The notes under the pieces were generated by a model that saw nothing but the letters and a program-made list of their open reading frames with translations, was not told the DNA's origin and searched no databases. This document shows positions 7,195 through 16,253 of a stretch of 18,263 nucleotides of DNA, piece after piece (position 1 is the stretch's first letter; each line of letters begins with the position of its first letter). The DNA is taken from NCBI GenBank assembly GCA_964407285.1, contig CAYOVG010000117.1, forward strand, positions 1 through 18,263. Direction: 5' to 3'. The position numbers and the translations under genes are program-made. The DNA comes from CAYOVG01 sp964407285. GTDB lineage: Bacteria > Desulfobacterota > Syntrophobacteria > Syntrophobacterales > Syntrophobacteraceae.

Positions 7195-7260
7195 TTTAAT
7201 CCTCCTTGTGCGTTGGTGCTCTTAACCGTGACGAGGCATCATTCCCGTTGATTGCAATAA

Positions 7261-7298
7261 AGTCAAGCCAATTATAAGTCCGCGGATCACAATGTCAA
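7261..7298 (-). promoter_or_regulatory. Near-consensus sigma70 promoter of fmdB-type gene
   Basis: On the minus strand a perfect TTGACA (7298-7293), 16 bases, and a perfect TATAAT (7276-7271). GGCTTGAC is repeated 32 bases further down, so that TTGACT (from about 7266), a 17-base gap and AATGAT could act as a weaker second promoter. The leader to the ATG at 7194 would be about 70 bases. Confidence 0.78.
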
Positions 7299-7341
7299 GC
7301 CACTAATATGCAGATCGCTTTTCTTTTCCGAACTCTTCCTC

Positions 7342-9276
7342 CTAGCGGCCCAACGGCGCTATCGAGCCATTTTGCACCTGCAGCAGGTAGTAGCTCCGCT
7401 CCACGTCTCCCGCCGGAGTAAAGGAAACAGTCCCTGTCACGCCGTCATAATTCTTGGTTTGCAGCAGGTTTTGCATGAACGCCGAACGCATTTCCTGTGA
7501 ACGAGTCGTTCTCCCGCGCGCCGTCAGCAGGACCTTCAATGCATCGTATGCCTGGGCTTCCAGGTAAGATGGCGTGGTCTGGTACGTGTTGCGGAATTTC
7601 TCCACAAATTTCTGTACGTTGGGAGCCGGATTTTGCGCATAAAACGGAGTCGAGAACAGGGCCTTCTCGACGTACACGCCCCCGACTTCGTTGATCGGCG
7701 GCGATTCAGCCCAGAGATTGGTGCCGAGCAGAGTAACTCCGACCAGGTTGTAGTAAGGCAACTGGGGGGCAATCAGAGCCACGGTTTGCGCATCGTCGGG
7801 AATGAAAAGAGCATCGAACGGTACGGTGTTGGGCGAAAGCCCCGGACTGCTCTGTTGTCCCGCGGTGATGAGTTTTTGAATGGAATCCTTGAAAAGAGTC
7901 GCGTCCTTGGAGGCATTCGCGTCATAGGATGCGCTTGCCGCCAGATTCCCTCCCCGCTCCTTGACCACCTTTTCGAAGGCGCTTCGCATGCTTTCCCCAT
8001 AACGGGTCTTGGGATAGAGGACCGCGAAGTTATTGTATCCCAGTCTCTCTCTGCAATGGCGCACCAACGGAGCGATCATCATTTCCTTGTCCAGGAACAT
8101 ATGGAAAATATAGGGATTCGGGGCGCTGTCCTCCTTCTGGGTCATGGTAAGCAACGGTATTCCGAGCTGGGAGACATCCGTCGAAACACCCTCCAATACC
8201 TGCTTGCTCAAAAGACCGACAGTCGCAAGCACTCCATTTTCCTTCCCCAGCGATTGAAGCTCTCTCGACGCGGTCTCGGGTCCGTCCTGAGCATCTTTTA
8301 CAATAAGAGTGAACTGCTGTTCGGGGTGTTCCTGGTTCCATTCCTCGTAAGCCAGTTTGACGCCCCTCAGGGCCATGTTGCCGTAACTCTCATACTGGCC
8401 GGAAAGAGGCATCAGGCAACCCACACGATCCGGATTGACGGGCAGAGTGGAAGCGGCCACGGGCGTCTGCCCCAAAGCCTTCCTGATTTCGGAAGCCATC
8501 GGGTGCGTCGCCGAACGGTTCAGCAGGTCGGTCAGAAGCTGACGGGCCTGATCCGCCCTCCCCTTCTCCTTCTCTATCTGCGCTAAACGATAGTCCAGAA
8601 AGATCAGGACGAATTCTGTCATATTCCTGGATTTCAGTTTATTGATCGCGCCCCCGTCGAGGTTTCCGATCAAATCCAGGGCGGTGCGGGCAACCGCATC
8701 TTTCTCCTCGGGACTCTGAGCCTTGGTGGAAGCATACGACAACCATTCGAAAGCGGTCGGGGCGTCTCCCGTACCGCGATACGCGGAGGCCAGGAGCAGA
8801 CTCAAAGGCAAATGCGCCTCGGGATTCTGTTGCGAGGCCTTCCAAAGATCCTGTCCCTCCTTCAATACCTCCCGCTTCTCTCCCTTGGCGCTCAAGGCGC
8901 GCAGGCGATCCACCCGCGCAAGGGGAATCCCCTCCCACTGAGGATACATGTAAAGCAGATAGTCGAAGTACTTCAAAGCCTGATCGGCCCGCCCCTGCTC
9001 GAGCGAAACGTTGCCCAAACGCTGGAGGGCCCTGGCGGCGACGGCATTGTTGGGATATGCCTGCGCGACTCTCTCCCAACCCGCAACGGCGGAACCAAAA
9101 TCCTTCGCCTTGTAGGCCTGTTCAGCCTGCTTGAACATGGATTCCGCGTCCGGCGCGGGTGGCGCCTGAAACACCGACGGCGACACATCCATCGTGCTCC
9201 GGCGGGGAGCAGGGGCGCAGTTCGAAAGGAAAACAACGGAAAAGACCACGACAACCCAACAGCCAACTCTCTTCAT
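7342..9276 (-). CDS. LpoA/LppC-like outer-membrane lipoprotein, TPR plus periplasmic-binding fold
   Basis: A 645-residue lipoprotein. The ATG at 9276 is chosen because it opens a signal peptide (MKR, a hydrophobic run, then lipobox LSNC with Cys20); the frame extends 28 codons further upstream but those residues do not fit a signal. Ala follows Cys20, which favours sorting to the outer membrane. Residues ~42-255 are TPR-like helical repeats. From ~282 to the end there is a type I periplasmic-binding fold (VGCLMPLSGQYESYGNMALRGVKLAYEEWN). This layout matches LpoA/LppC, the activator of penicillin-binding proteins, but also the broader family of branched-chain amino-acid-type receptors fused to TPRs. 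The absence of ABC permease genes nearby favours the former. It lies 144 bases downstream of dnaK, separated by a hairpin. Exact partner unknown. Confidence 0.85.
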   Translation of the reverse strand: MKRVGCWVVVVFSVVFLSNCAPAPRRSTMDVSPSVFQAPPAPDAESMFKQAEQAYKAKDFGSAVAGWERVAQAYPNNAVAARALQRLGNVSLEQGRADQALKYFDYLLYMYPQWEGIPLARVDRLRALSAKGEKREVLKEGQDLWKASQQNPEAHLPLSLLLASAYRGTGDAPTAFEWLSYASTKAQSPEEKDAVARTALDLIGNLDGGAINKLKSRNMTEFVLIFLDYRLAQIEKEKGRADQARQLLTDLLNRSATHPMASEIRKALGQTPVAASTLPVNPDRVGCLMPLSGQYESYGNMALRGVKLAYEEWNQEHPEQQFTLIVKDAQDGPETASRELQSLGKENGVLATVGLLSKQVLEGVSTDVSQLGIPLLTMTQKEDSAPNPYIFHMFLDKEMMIAPLVRHCRERLGYNNFAVLYPKTRYGESMRSAFEKVVKERGGNLAASASYDANASKDATLFKDSIQKLITAGQQSSPGLSPNTVPFDALFIPDDAQTVALIAPQLPYYNLVGVTLLGTNLWAESPPINEVGGVYVEKALFSTPFYAQNPAPNVQKFVEKFRNTYQTTPSYLEAQAYDALKVLLTARGRTTRSQEMRSAFMQNLLQTKNYDGVTGTVSFTPAGDVERSYYLLQVQNGSIAPLGR

Positions 9277-9322
9277 CACATAAAAGCCTTGTCGGAGATT
9301 GTGCTCAATACGTACATGCATA

Positions 9323-9352
9323 AAGGGGCACACAACAAAATGCGTGCCCCTT
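9323..9352 (-). terminator. Stem-loop after dnaK, weak terminator candidate
   Basis: AAGGGGCAC (9323-9331) and GTGCCCCTT (9344-9352) pair perfectly around a 12-base loop between the dnaK stop and the lipoprotein start. On the minus strand only a short TTTAT run follows, so termination may be partial, allowing some read-through into the lipoprotein gene. Confidence 0.4.
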
Positions 9353-9420
9353 ATGGCCATTTCGGTATGGGATAGCTCGACAAGAAACTATACTAGCTTA
9401 TTTGCACCGAATTTGAAAGA

Positions 9421-11355
<1,935 letters not shown>

Positions 11356-11483
11356 TTGAGTTGCCTCCTGTTTTTATCACTACGCTTGATATGAAATTGC
11401 ACGCCATTCGAATTCCGGACAAATTGCATTCGATTCCCGCGTTCGCTTCTTACTCTCAAAAGCAACAATTTGCGCACTCAAGA

Positions 11484-12065
11484 TCACTTGTTCTTCTTGT
11501 CCTTTTTCTTCGATACAACCACCATGGAGGGTCTTATAAGCCTGTCGTTGAGGACATAACCTTTCCTGAACTCCTGCAACACCTTGTTATCCTCGTGTTC
11601 GGAGCTTTCCTGCTGCATCATCGCTTCATGATAGTTGGGGTCGAAGTCCTTCCCCAAGGCTTCCACCTGGGTGCATCCAAGTTTGCCCAGAGTATCGACG
11701 AAGCCCTTATAGGTCATTCGGACCCCTTCGAGCAGACTGTCGAAATCGGCATCCTTTTCACCATGCTCGATGGCGCGCTCGAGGTTGTCCAGGATGGGAA
11801 GAAGCTCGCGGATCAGCTTCTCGTTCGCGTAGCATATCCCTTCGGAACTCTCACGCTCGAGTCGCTTGCGCGTATTCTCCACGTCCGCCGCCACGCGCAA
11901 CATCCGGTCCTTTATTTTGGCAATCTCTTCGTCCTTCTCGGCCAGCACTTTCCGCCAGTCCTCTTTCGTCGCCGTCTCGGGATCGAATGCCTTCCCTTCT
12001 TCGGGACTCTCTACCGCGACTTCACCATTCAGGTTTTCCTGATCTTGTTTACTCTCTTCCGCCAT
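11484..12065 (-). CDS. grpE: GrpE nucleotide exchange factor
   Basis: A 193-residue GrpE, which drives ADP release from DnaK. It has an acidic disordered N-terminus (1-35), a long helix forming the dimeric coiled coil (38-90, including RVAADVENTRKR and LLPILDNLERAIEH), and the C-terminal beta-wing with the family signature FDPNYHEAM and VLQEFRKGYVLNDRLIRPSMV. It ends in a Lys-rich tail (KKKDKKNK). The start is an ATG with GGGAGG about ten bases upstream. It lies between hrcA and dnaK, with ~130-base gaps on both sides, in the same orientation. Confidence 0.98.
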   Translation of the reverse strand: MAEESKQDQENLNGEVAVESPEEGKAFDPETATKEDWRKVLAEKDEEIAKIKDRMLRVAADVENTRKRLERESSEGICYANEKLIRELLPILDNLERAIEHGEKDADFDSLLEGVRMTYKGFVDTLGKLGCTQVEALGKDFDPNYHEAMMQQESSEHEDNKVLQEFRKGYVLNDRLIRPSMVVVSKKKDKKNK

Positions 12066-12198
12066 GAACCCTCAACCTCCCTATCTCCCTGAGCAGGACT
12101 TTTCCTCTTTCGTTTTTCGCTCTAATGTCCGTGCCGAGAAAATACCGTCACTCGCCGCAAATCACACCCCCGCGGGGCGTCTTCGGAAATACTCGAAC

Positions 12199-13239
12199 TC
12201 AATCCGGTTCTTCCAGAAGCTGACTCAAAATATCTGCGGTAAATTCCACTATTGGAATAATACGCGAATAGTCCATCCGCAAGGGTCCTATCACCCCCAA
12301 AACGCCCAGCGCGGTCCCCCCGTGCCTGTACGGCGAGGAAATTAGACTGATCTCTCGCAGTTCCTTCAGTTCGCTCTCCGGACCCAGAATGATTTGCACT
12401 CCGGACGAAGGCTTCAAAGCCATGTCCAGGAGCCTGATGATTCTCGATTTCTCCTCAAAGGCTTCCAGGATGCGCCGCATGCGCTCGACATCGGCAAATT
12501 CCGGGCTGTTCAGCAGGTTCGTCTGCCCTTCTATGAAAACGTCCGCATTTTCAAAACCACCCTGAAATATACGTCGGCTCAGTTCCAGCGCCCTTCCATA
12601 GAGCTGATCGAACAGGGCCTTCTCGCTCCTCATCTCCGCCAGTATTCGCTGCTTGATCTCTCCAAGATGCACATTCTGGAGCAACTCGTCGAGGTAGCGG
12701 CTGTACTTATCCAGATCATCCTGCTTGATGTCGTCGTCGACCTCGATGATGCTCTGATGAATCCATCCGGATTCGGAGATGAGGATGGCCAGCATCTGGC
12801 CCGGTCTCACCCTGATGAACTCCATATGTTTGAAGCGGGTGAGGGTCAGCTTCGGCCAGAGAACCACCCCCGCCTGCTTGCAGAATTTGGACAACACCTT
12901 ACTCGACCTTCGAAGGAGTTCCTGGATATCGCCCTTGGTTCTCTTGAAGGCGTCGAGGATAAGCGCCTGCTCGTCTTCGGCAAGCTTCCTGAGCCTCATG
13001 ATGTAGTCCAGGTACAGGCGAAGGCCCTTTTCGGTAGGGATACGCCCCGCCGAGGTATGGGGTTGTTGGAGAAGCCCCATCTCTTCGAGATCGCACATAA
13101 TATTGCGAATAGTCGCCGAACTCACGCTGAGCCCGTGGTGCTTGGATATGGTGCGCGACCCTACCGGCTCACCACTGTTGATGTAGTCGATTACGACTGC
13201 CTCAAGAACTTTCTGATCACGATCCGTAAGCTCGATCAC
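12199..13239 (-). CDS. hrcA: Heat-inducible transcription repressor HrcA
   Basis: A 346-residue HrcA. The N-terminal winged helix (about 1-75) contains LEAVVIDYINSGEPVGSRTI and the recognition segment SSATIRNIMCDLEEMGLL, then HTSAGRIPTEKGLRLYLDYI. The C-terminal part carries the GAF-like dimerisation region and the terminal LGVLGVIGPLRMDYSRIIP signature. Two GTG starts compete: one at 13248 directly touches the AGGGGG site, and one at 13239 is eight bases from it, so I prefer the latter. HrcA binds CIRCE and is kept active by GroEL in known systems. Here a perfect CIRCE lies 22 bases upstream of the start, so the operon is autoregulated. Full length for the family. Confidence 0.97.
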   Translation of the reverse strand: MIELTDRDQKVLEAVVIDYINSGEPVGSRTISKHHGLSVSSATIRNIMCDLEEMGLLQQPHTSAGRIPTEKGLRLYLDYIMRLRKLAEDEQALILDAFKRTKGDIQELLRRSSKVLSKFCKQAGVVLWPKLTLTRFKHMEFIRVRPGQMLAILISESGWIHQSIIEVDDDIKQDDLDKYSRYLDELLQNVHLGEIKQRILAEMRSEKALFDQLYGRALELSRRIFQGGFENADVFIEGQTNLLNSPEFADVERMRRILEAFEEKSRIIRLLDMALKPSSGVQIILGPESELKELREISLISSPYRHGGTALGVLGVIGPLRMDYSRIIPIVEFTADILSQLLEEPD

Positions 13240-13260
13240 GACAGACACCCCCTGGCGTTA

Positions 13261-13287
13261 TTAGCACTCAACCCTAAAGAGTGCTAA
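13261..13287 (-). promoter_or_regulatory. CIRCE operator, perfect consensus
   Basis: TTAGCACTC (13261-13269), nine bases, GAGTGCTAA (13279-13287): an exact match to the CIRCE consensus. It covers the expected transcription start of the hrcA promoter, so bound HrcA would block initiation of hrcA-grpE-dnaK. Confidence 0.97.
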
Positions 13288-13319
13288 CATAAACTAGTAA
13301 CTTGACATCTCTTTGTCAA
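13288..13319 (-). promoter_or_regulatory. hrcA-grpE-dnaK promoter
   Basis: On the minus strand a perfect TTGACA (13319-13314), a 17-base gap and TAGTTT (13296-13291), placing the start of transcription inside the adjoining CIRCE. The -35 is strong, the -10 only partly matches consensus. The -35 is one arm of the inverted repeat at 13301-13320. Confidence 0.7.
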
Positions 13320-13320
13320 G
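13301..13320. repeat. Inverted repeat holding two opposed -35 hexamers
   Basis: CTTGACA (13301-13307), six bases, TGTCAAG (13314-13320) is a perfect dyad. Each arm contains TTGACA, one reading toward hrcA and the other toward the Sat-CysC gene. The plus-strand arm lacks a good -10 at 16-18 bases (TAATGA at 13324 is poor), so a sat promoter here is only possible. Confidence 0.6.
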
Positions 13321-13479
13321 AGGTAATGATAGCGTGAAAGAGGTCAAACCTCCCTACTTTTGCTCATCGATCTGATGCATTGTTGCTGCCGGACTATTTA
13401 CCGGTTTCCATTAACACGAACCGCTTGAAAGTACAAGAACCGTCGGACCGCCGCGGGTCAGGTCAGGAGACGCTTCCGC

Positions 13480-15195
13480 ATGTCGAAGATCGTACGCAGT
13501 CCTTACGGCGCAACGCTCGTCGATCCCATCGTCGACGCGCAAAGAGCCGCCGAACTGAAAACCCTTTCCCGTAATCTGCCCGATCTGACGCTTTCCCTTC
13601 CCCGTCAGTGCGACCTGGAGCTTATCATGAACGGGGCGCTTTCGCCCTTGCAGGGATTCATGACCAGGCGCGATTACGTTCCGGTGCTGGAGCGCATGCG
13701 CCTGGCCGACGGGCTCCTGTGGCCCATACCCGTCTGCCTGGACGTGTCCGAAGCCGAAGCCGCTCGTCTCGATGCGGGCGGCATGGTCGCTCTGCGCGAC
13801 CAGGAAGGGTTTATGCCGGCGGTCCTTCACATCGAGGACATATGGCCGGTGGACAAGACCGGCGAAGCACAAAAAGTCTACGGCACGGACGACATCCGCC
13901 ACCCCGGCGTTCACCGGTTCTTCCGCGATACCGGGGACTACTACGTGGGGGGGAAAATCGAAGGTCTGCAGCTTCCCTTCCATTTCGACTTCAAGCACCT
14001 GCGGTTCACGCCGGTGGAGATGAGAGCGCGGTTCGCCAGGTACGGCTGGCGCAATGTAGTGGGCATGCTCACGCGAAATCCGCTCTACAGGGCGCAATTC
14101 AATATATCCGTCGAAGCCATGGCCAGGGCCAACGCCAACCTTCTCCTTTCCATCGCGGGCGGTTGCTCGAGGCCGGGAGATATCGAATTCTACACCAGGG
14201 TAAAGACCTTCCTGGCCGCCGCGGAGCGCTATTCCGCCGGAATGGTCCAGATGAGCACGATACCCGTCGCTCTTCGGGACGCCGGTCCGAGGGAAGCCCT
14301 ATGGCATGCCGTCATTCACAGGAACTACGGTTGCACCCACTTCGTCGTGGGCTACGACCACGCCGGGCCGCGGAGCACCCGTCCCGACGGCAAGAGCTTC
14401 TACGATCCCCGAATGGCCGCATCCCTGGCACTGTCTTACGAGCAAGAACTCGGAATACAGATCGTCGCGTTCGAAGAAATGGCGTACATCCCCGAGGAGG
14501 AAACGTGCCTTCCAAAATGCCGCGCTACGGCGGGGCGGACATTCAGGACCATGGCCGCGGACGAACTGCTGAGGCGCCTTCGACTGGGACGGCCGATTCC
14601 GCACTGGTTCGCATTTCCGGAAGTGATCGCCAAACTGCGGGAAGGTTACCCTTCCAGAAAGCAGCAAGGCTTCACCGTCTTCTTCACCGGTCTTTCCGGC
14701 GCGGGCAAGTCCACCATTGCGCGTGTCCTCTACGAAAGACTCATGGAAATCGGCGGCAGGCCCGTCACATTGCTCGATGGGGATATCGTTCGCAGGCACC
14801 TTTCCAGCGAACTGGGCTTTTCCAAGGAACACAGGGACATCAACGTGCGGCGAATCGGCTTTGTGGCGTCGGAGATCACGAAGAACCGGGGGATCGCCAT
14901 TTGCGCTCCGATCGGCCCGTACGCCGAAACCAGAAGGGAGGTGCGCGAAATGGTCGAAGCTTACGGCGGATTCCTGGAAGTGTATGTGTGCACTCCACTG
15001 GAAGTCTGTGAATCGCGGGACAGGAAAGGGTTGTATGCAAAGGCGCGCGCGGGCGTCATGAAGGGCTTCACGGGGGTGGATGACCCGTATGAAGCCCCCG
15101 ATGCCCCCGAAGTCTCCATAGACACCACCGATATGACGCCCGACGAGGCGGCGCAGGAAGTGCTGCTGTGCCTGGAGCGGGAAGGGTTCATCTGA
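13480..15195 (+). CDS. Sat-CysC fusion: degenerate ATP sulfurylase domain plus APS kinase
   Basis: A 571-residue two-domain protein with the same order as the Aquifex Sat-APS kinase. The N-terminal ATP sulfurylase-like part (1-~390) would normally make APS from ATP and sulfate; the C-terminal APS kinase (~396-571) makes PAPS. The kinase is intact by eye: P-loop GLSGAGKST (404-412), DGDIVR (433-438), GFSKEHRDIN, GPYAETR, and DRKGLYAKARAGVMKGFTGVDDPYEAP. The Sat part keeps its fold signatures (TRNP, RPGDIEFYTR, AGPREALWHA, NYGCTHFVVG), but the HxxH motif reads YRAQ (203-206), the preceding Gln is Leu197, the HP pair is Ser-Ile (224-225) and GRDHAG reads GYDHAG. GGAG lies about ten bases before the ATG. 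It is likely cytoplasmic and may serve sulfation or signalling rather than dissimilatory sulfate activation. Divergent from hrcA. Confidence 0.93.
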   Translation: MSKIVRSPYGATLVDPIVDAQRAAELKTLSRNLPDLTLSLPRQCDLELIMNGALSPLQGFMTRRDYVPVLERMRLADGLLWPIPVCLDVSEAEAARLDAGGMVALRDQEGFMPAVLHIEDIWPVDKTGEAQKVYGTDDIRHPGVHRFFRDTGDYYVGGKIEGLQLPFHFDFKHLRFTPVEMRARFARYGWRNVVGMLTRNPLYRAQFNISVEAMARANANLLLSIAGGCSRPGDIEFYTRVKTFLAAAERYSAGMVQMSTIPVALRDAGPREALWHAVIHRNYGCTHFVVGYDHAGPRSTRPDGKSFYDPRMAASLALSYEQELGIQIVAFEEMAYIPEEETCLPKCRATAGRTFRTMAADELLRRLRLGRPIPHWFAFPEVIAKLREGYPSRKQQGFTVFFTGLSGAGKSTIARVLYERLMEIGGRPVTLLDGDIVRRHLSSELGFSKEHRDINVRRIGFVASEITKNRGIAICAPIGPYAETRREVREMVEAYGGFLEVYVCTPLEVCESRDRKGLYAKARAGVMKGFTGVDDPYEAPDAPEVSIDTTDMTPDEAAQEVLLCLEREGFI

Positions 15196-15367
15196 CGGGC
15201 CGCGGGTTGTGACGTTACGGGCCGCGCGTTGCGGGCCGCGGCCGGCGAGTACGGACCGCCGCGAGCCTCTTGCCTTAGGCGACTCCAAGGAATTAACCTA
15301 CCGGATTCCCGGTCCCTTCCGGCTCCCGGATTTCAATTCCCTGGTAGGTTACTTGTTGTGGATTGCC
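15195..15367. other. Convergent intergenic region with GC repeats and long-loop stem
   Basis: ACGGGCCGCG followed by G/C then GTTG occurs twice (from 15195 and 15217) immediately after the Sat-CysC stop, with a further GGGCCGCGG. Further on, TAACCTACC (15294-15302) and GGTAGGTTA (15343-15351) pair across a 40-base loop that is itself rich in CCGG palindromes. This may act as a bidirectional transcription stop between Sat-CysC and the PilZ gene. No T-tract, no gene. Confidence 0.5.
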
Positions 15368-15994
15368 TTATACCTTGAAGTACATACAAAACTGGCAAAA
15401 CGAGGAGATCCTGGAAAGCGCCTCCGGCGGGCCGAGAAACTGGATGCCCACTCGAGTGGCTCTGCCGGACTTCGAATGCTGCGCCTTGCGAATTACCGAC
15501 TTCACCCCCTCGATTGTCTGACCGTCCGGCAGTTCGAAACCGGCGACACACTCAGTCCCCTGGGAAACCCCTACGATACGGGGAAAGTAAATACTGCAGC
15601 CGCCCTCGCTGATATCCTGAATGGTTCCCGTTATGGCGCTCTCCACGGAGCCGACCGACACCACCACTTCGATGTTCACCTGTATGCGGGGAGTCTTCCT
15701 GAGGGACTGAACCTGGAATCTATCGGGATACTTCAGAAGCGTCATTCCTTCGCCCAAAGCTCCCATAACCTCGCTCTGAAAACGGTAAACATCGCCGTCG
15801 TTGATGTACCAGCACAGAACATCTCCCTCGACCGGCAATACGTCGAAACCGCCGGTCCGCGCGAAGCACTCTTCGATGATGATGAAACTCCCGTGCCGCG
15901 CCCCCAGCACCCTGGATGTGGTCCTGACAACCTCCTGAATCCCAAGGGGCCGAATGAAGATTTCCAGGTCTACTTCGAGGGCGATCTGTTTCAT
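15368..15994 (-). CDS. PilZ-domain protein, YcgR-like c-di-GMP receptor
   Basis: A 208-residue protein. The N-terminal ~90 residues form a YcgR-type beta-barrel (GDVLCWYINDGDVYRFQSEV and PDRFQVQSLRKT leading into the linker). The C-terminal PilZ domain has both c-di-GMP signatures: RKTPR (RxxxR, 99-103) and DISEGG (DxSxxG, 127-132). Such proteins bind c-di-GMP and usually act on flagellar or surface functions; no flagellar genes are here, so the output is unknown. The start is uncertain. I use the ATG at 15994 because the fold begins there; the frame stays open to a GTG at 16087, whose extra 31 residues look unlike the family, and neither start has a good ribosome site. Convergent with Sat-CysC; downstream of murJ but probably with its own promoter. 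Confidence 0.85.
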   Translation of the reverse strand: MKQIALEVDLEIFIRPLGIQEVVRTTSRVLGARHGSFIIIEECFARTGGFDVLPVEGDVLCWYINDGDVYRFQSEVMGALGEGMTLLKYPDRFQVQSLRKTPRIQVNIEVVVSVGSVESAITGTIQDISEGGCSIYFPRIVGVSQGTECVAGFELPDGQTIEGVKSVIRKAQHSKSGRATRVGIQFLGPPEALSRISSFCQFCMYFKV

Positions 15995-16184
15995 GGTCTC
16001 ATATGGTCCCGTGCGCAAGGTCGCCTGTTCAACCGGCGGCAGTAATCGAGGTATGGATCCGCGGTCCCGGCTCAACGCGCCGGTCACTCACGGCGCATCG
16101 GCCGGACACCGTACCGAAATCGGCAAAAGGAAAAGAGACGGTCTCTCGACTGTAACCGGTCGGTGAGCTGTCATATCGACATTC

Positions 16185-16212
16185 ATTCTAGCACATTATC
16201 AGCGCTCAACAA
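16185..16212 (-). promoter_or_regulatory. Candidate promoter of PilZ gene
   Basis: On the minus strand TTGTTG (16212-16207), 16 bases, TAGAAT (16190-16185), just past the murJ stop. It would give the PilZ gene its own transcript with a leader of about 90 or 180 bases, depending on the start used. Confidence 0.4.
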
Positions 16213-16253
16213 CGAAAAGATGCATATCCCGCCTGCCATCCGCCTTGATGCCT

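Noticed and set aside
14299..15288. A 329-codon minus-strand frame opposite Sat-CysC
   Set aside because: It mirrors codon periodicity of a well-identified gene and resembles no family.
15995..16087. N-terminal extension of the PilZ protein from a GTG
   Set aside because: The extra residues do not resemble the family and have no ribosome site, though the choice is not certain.
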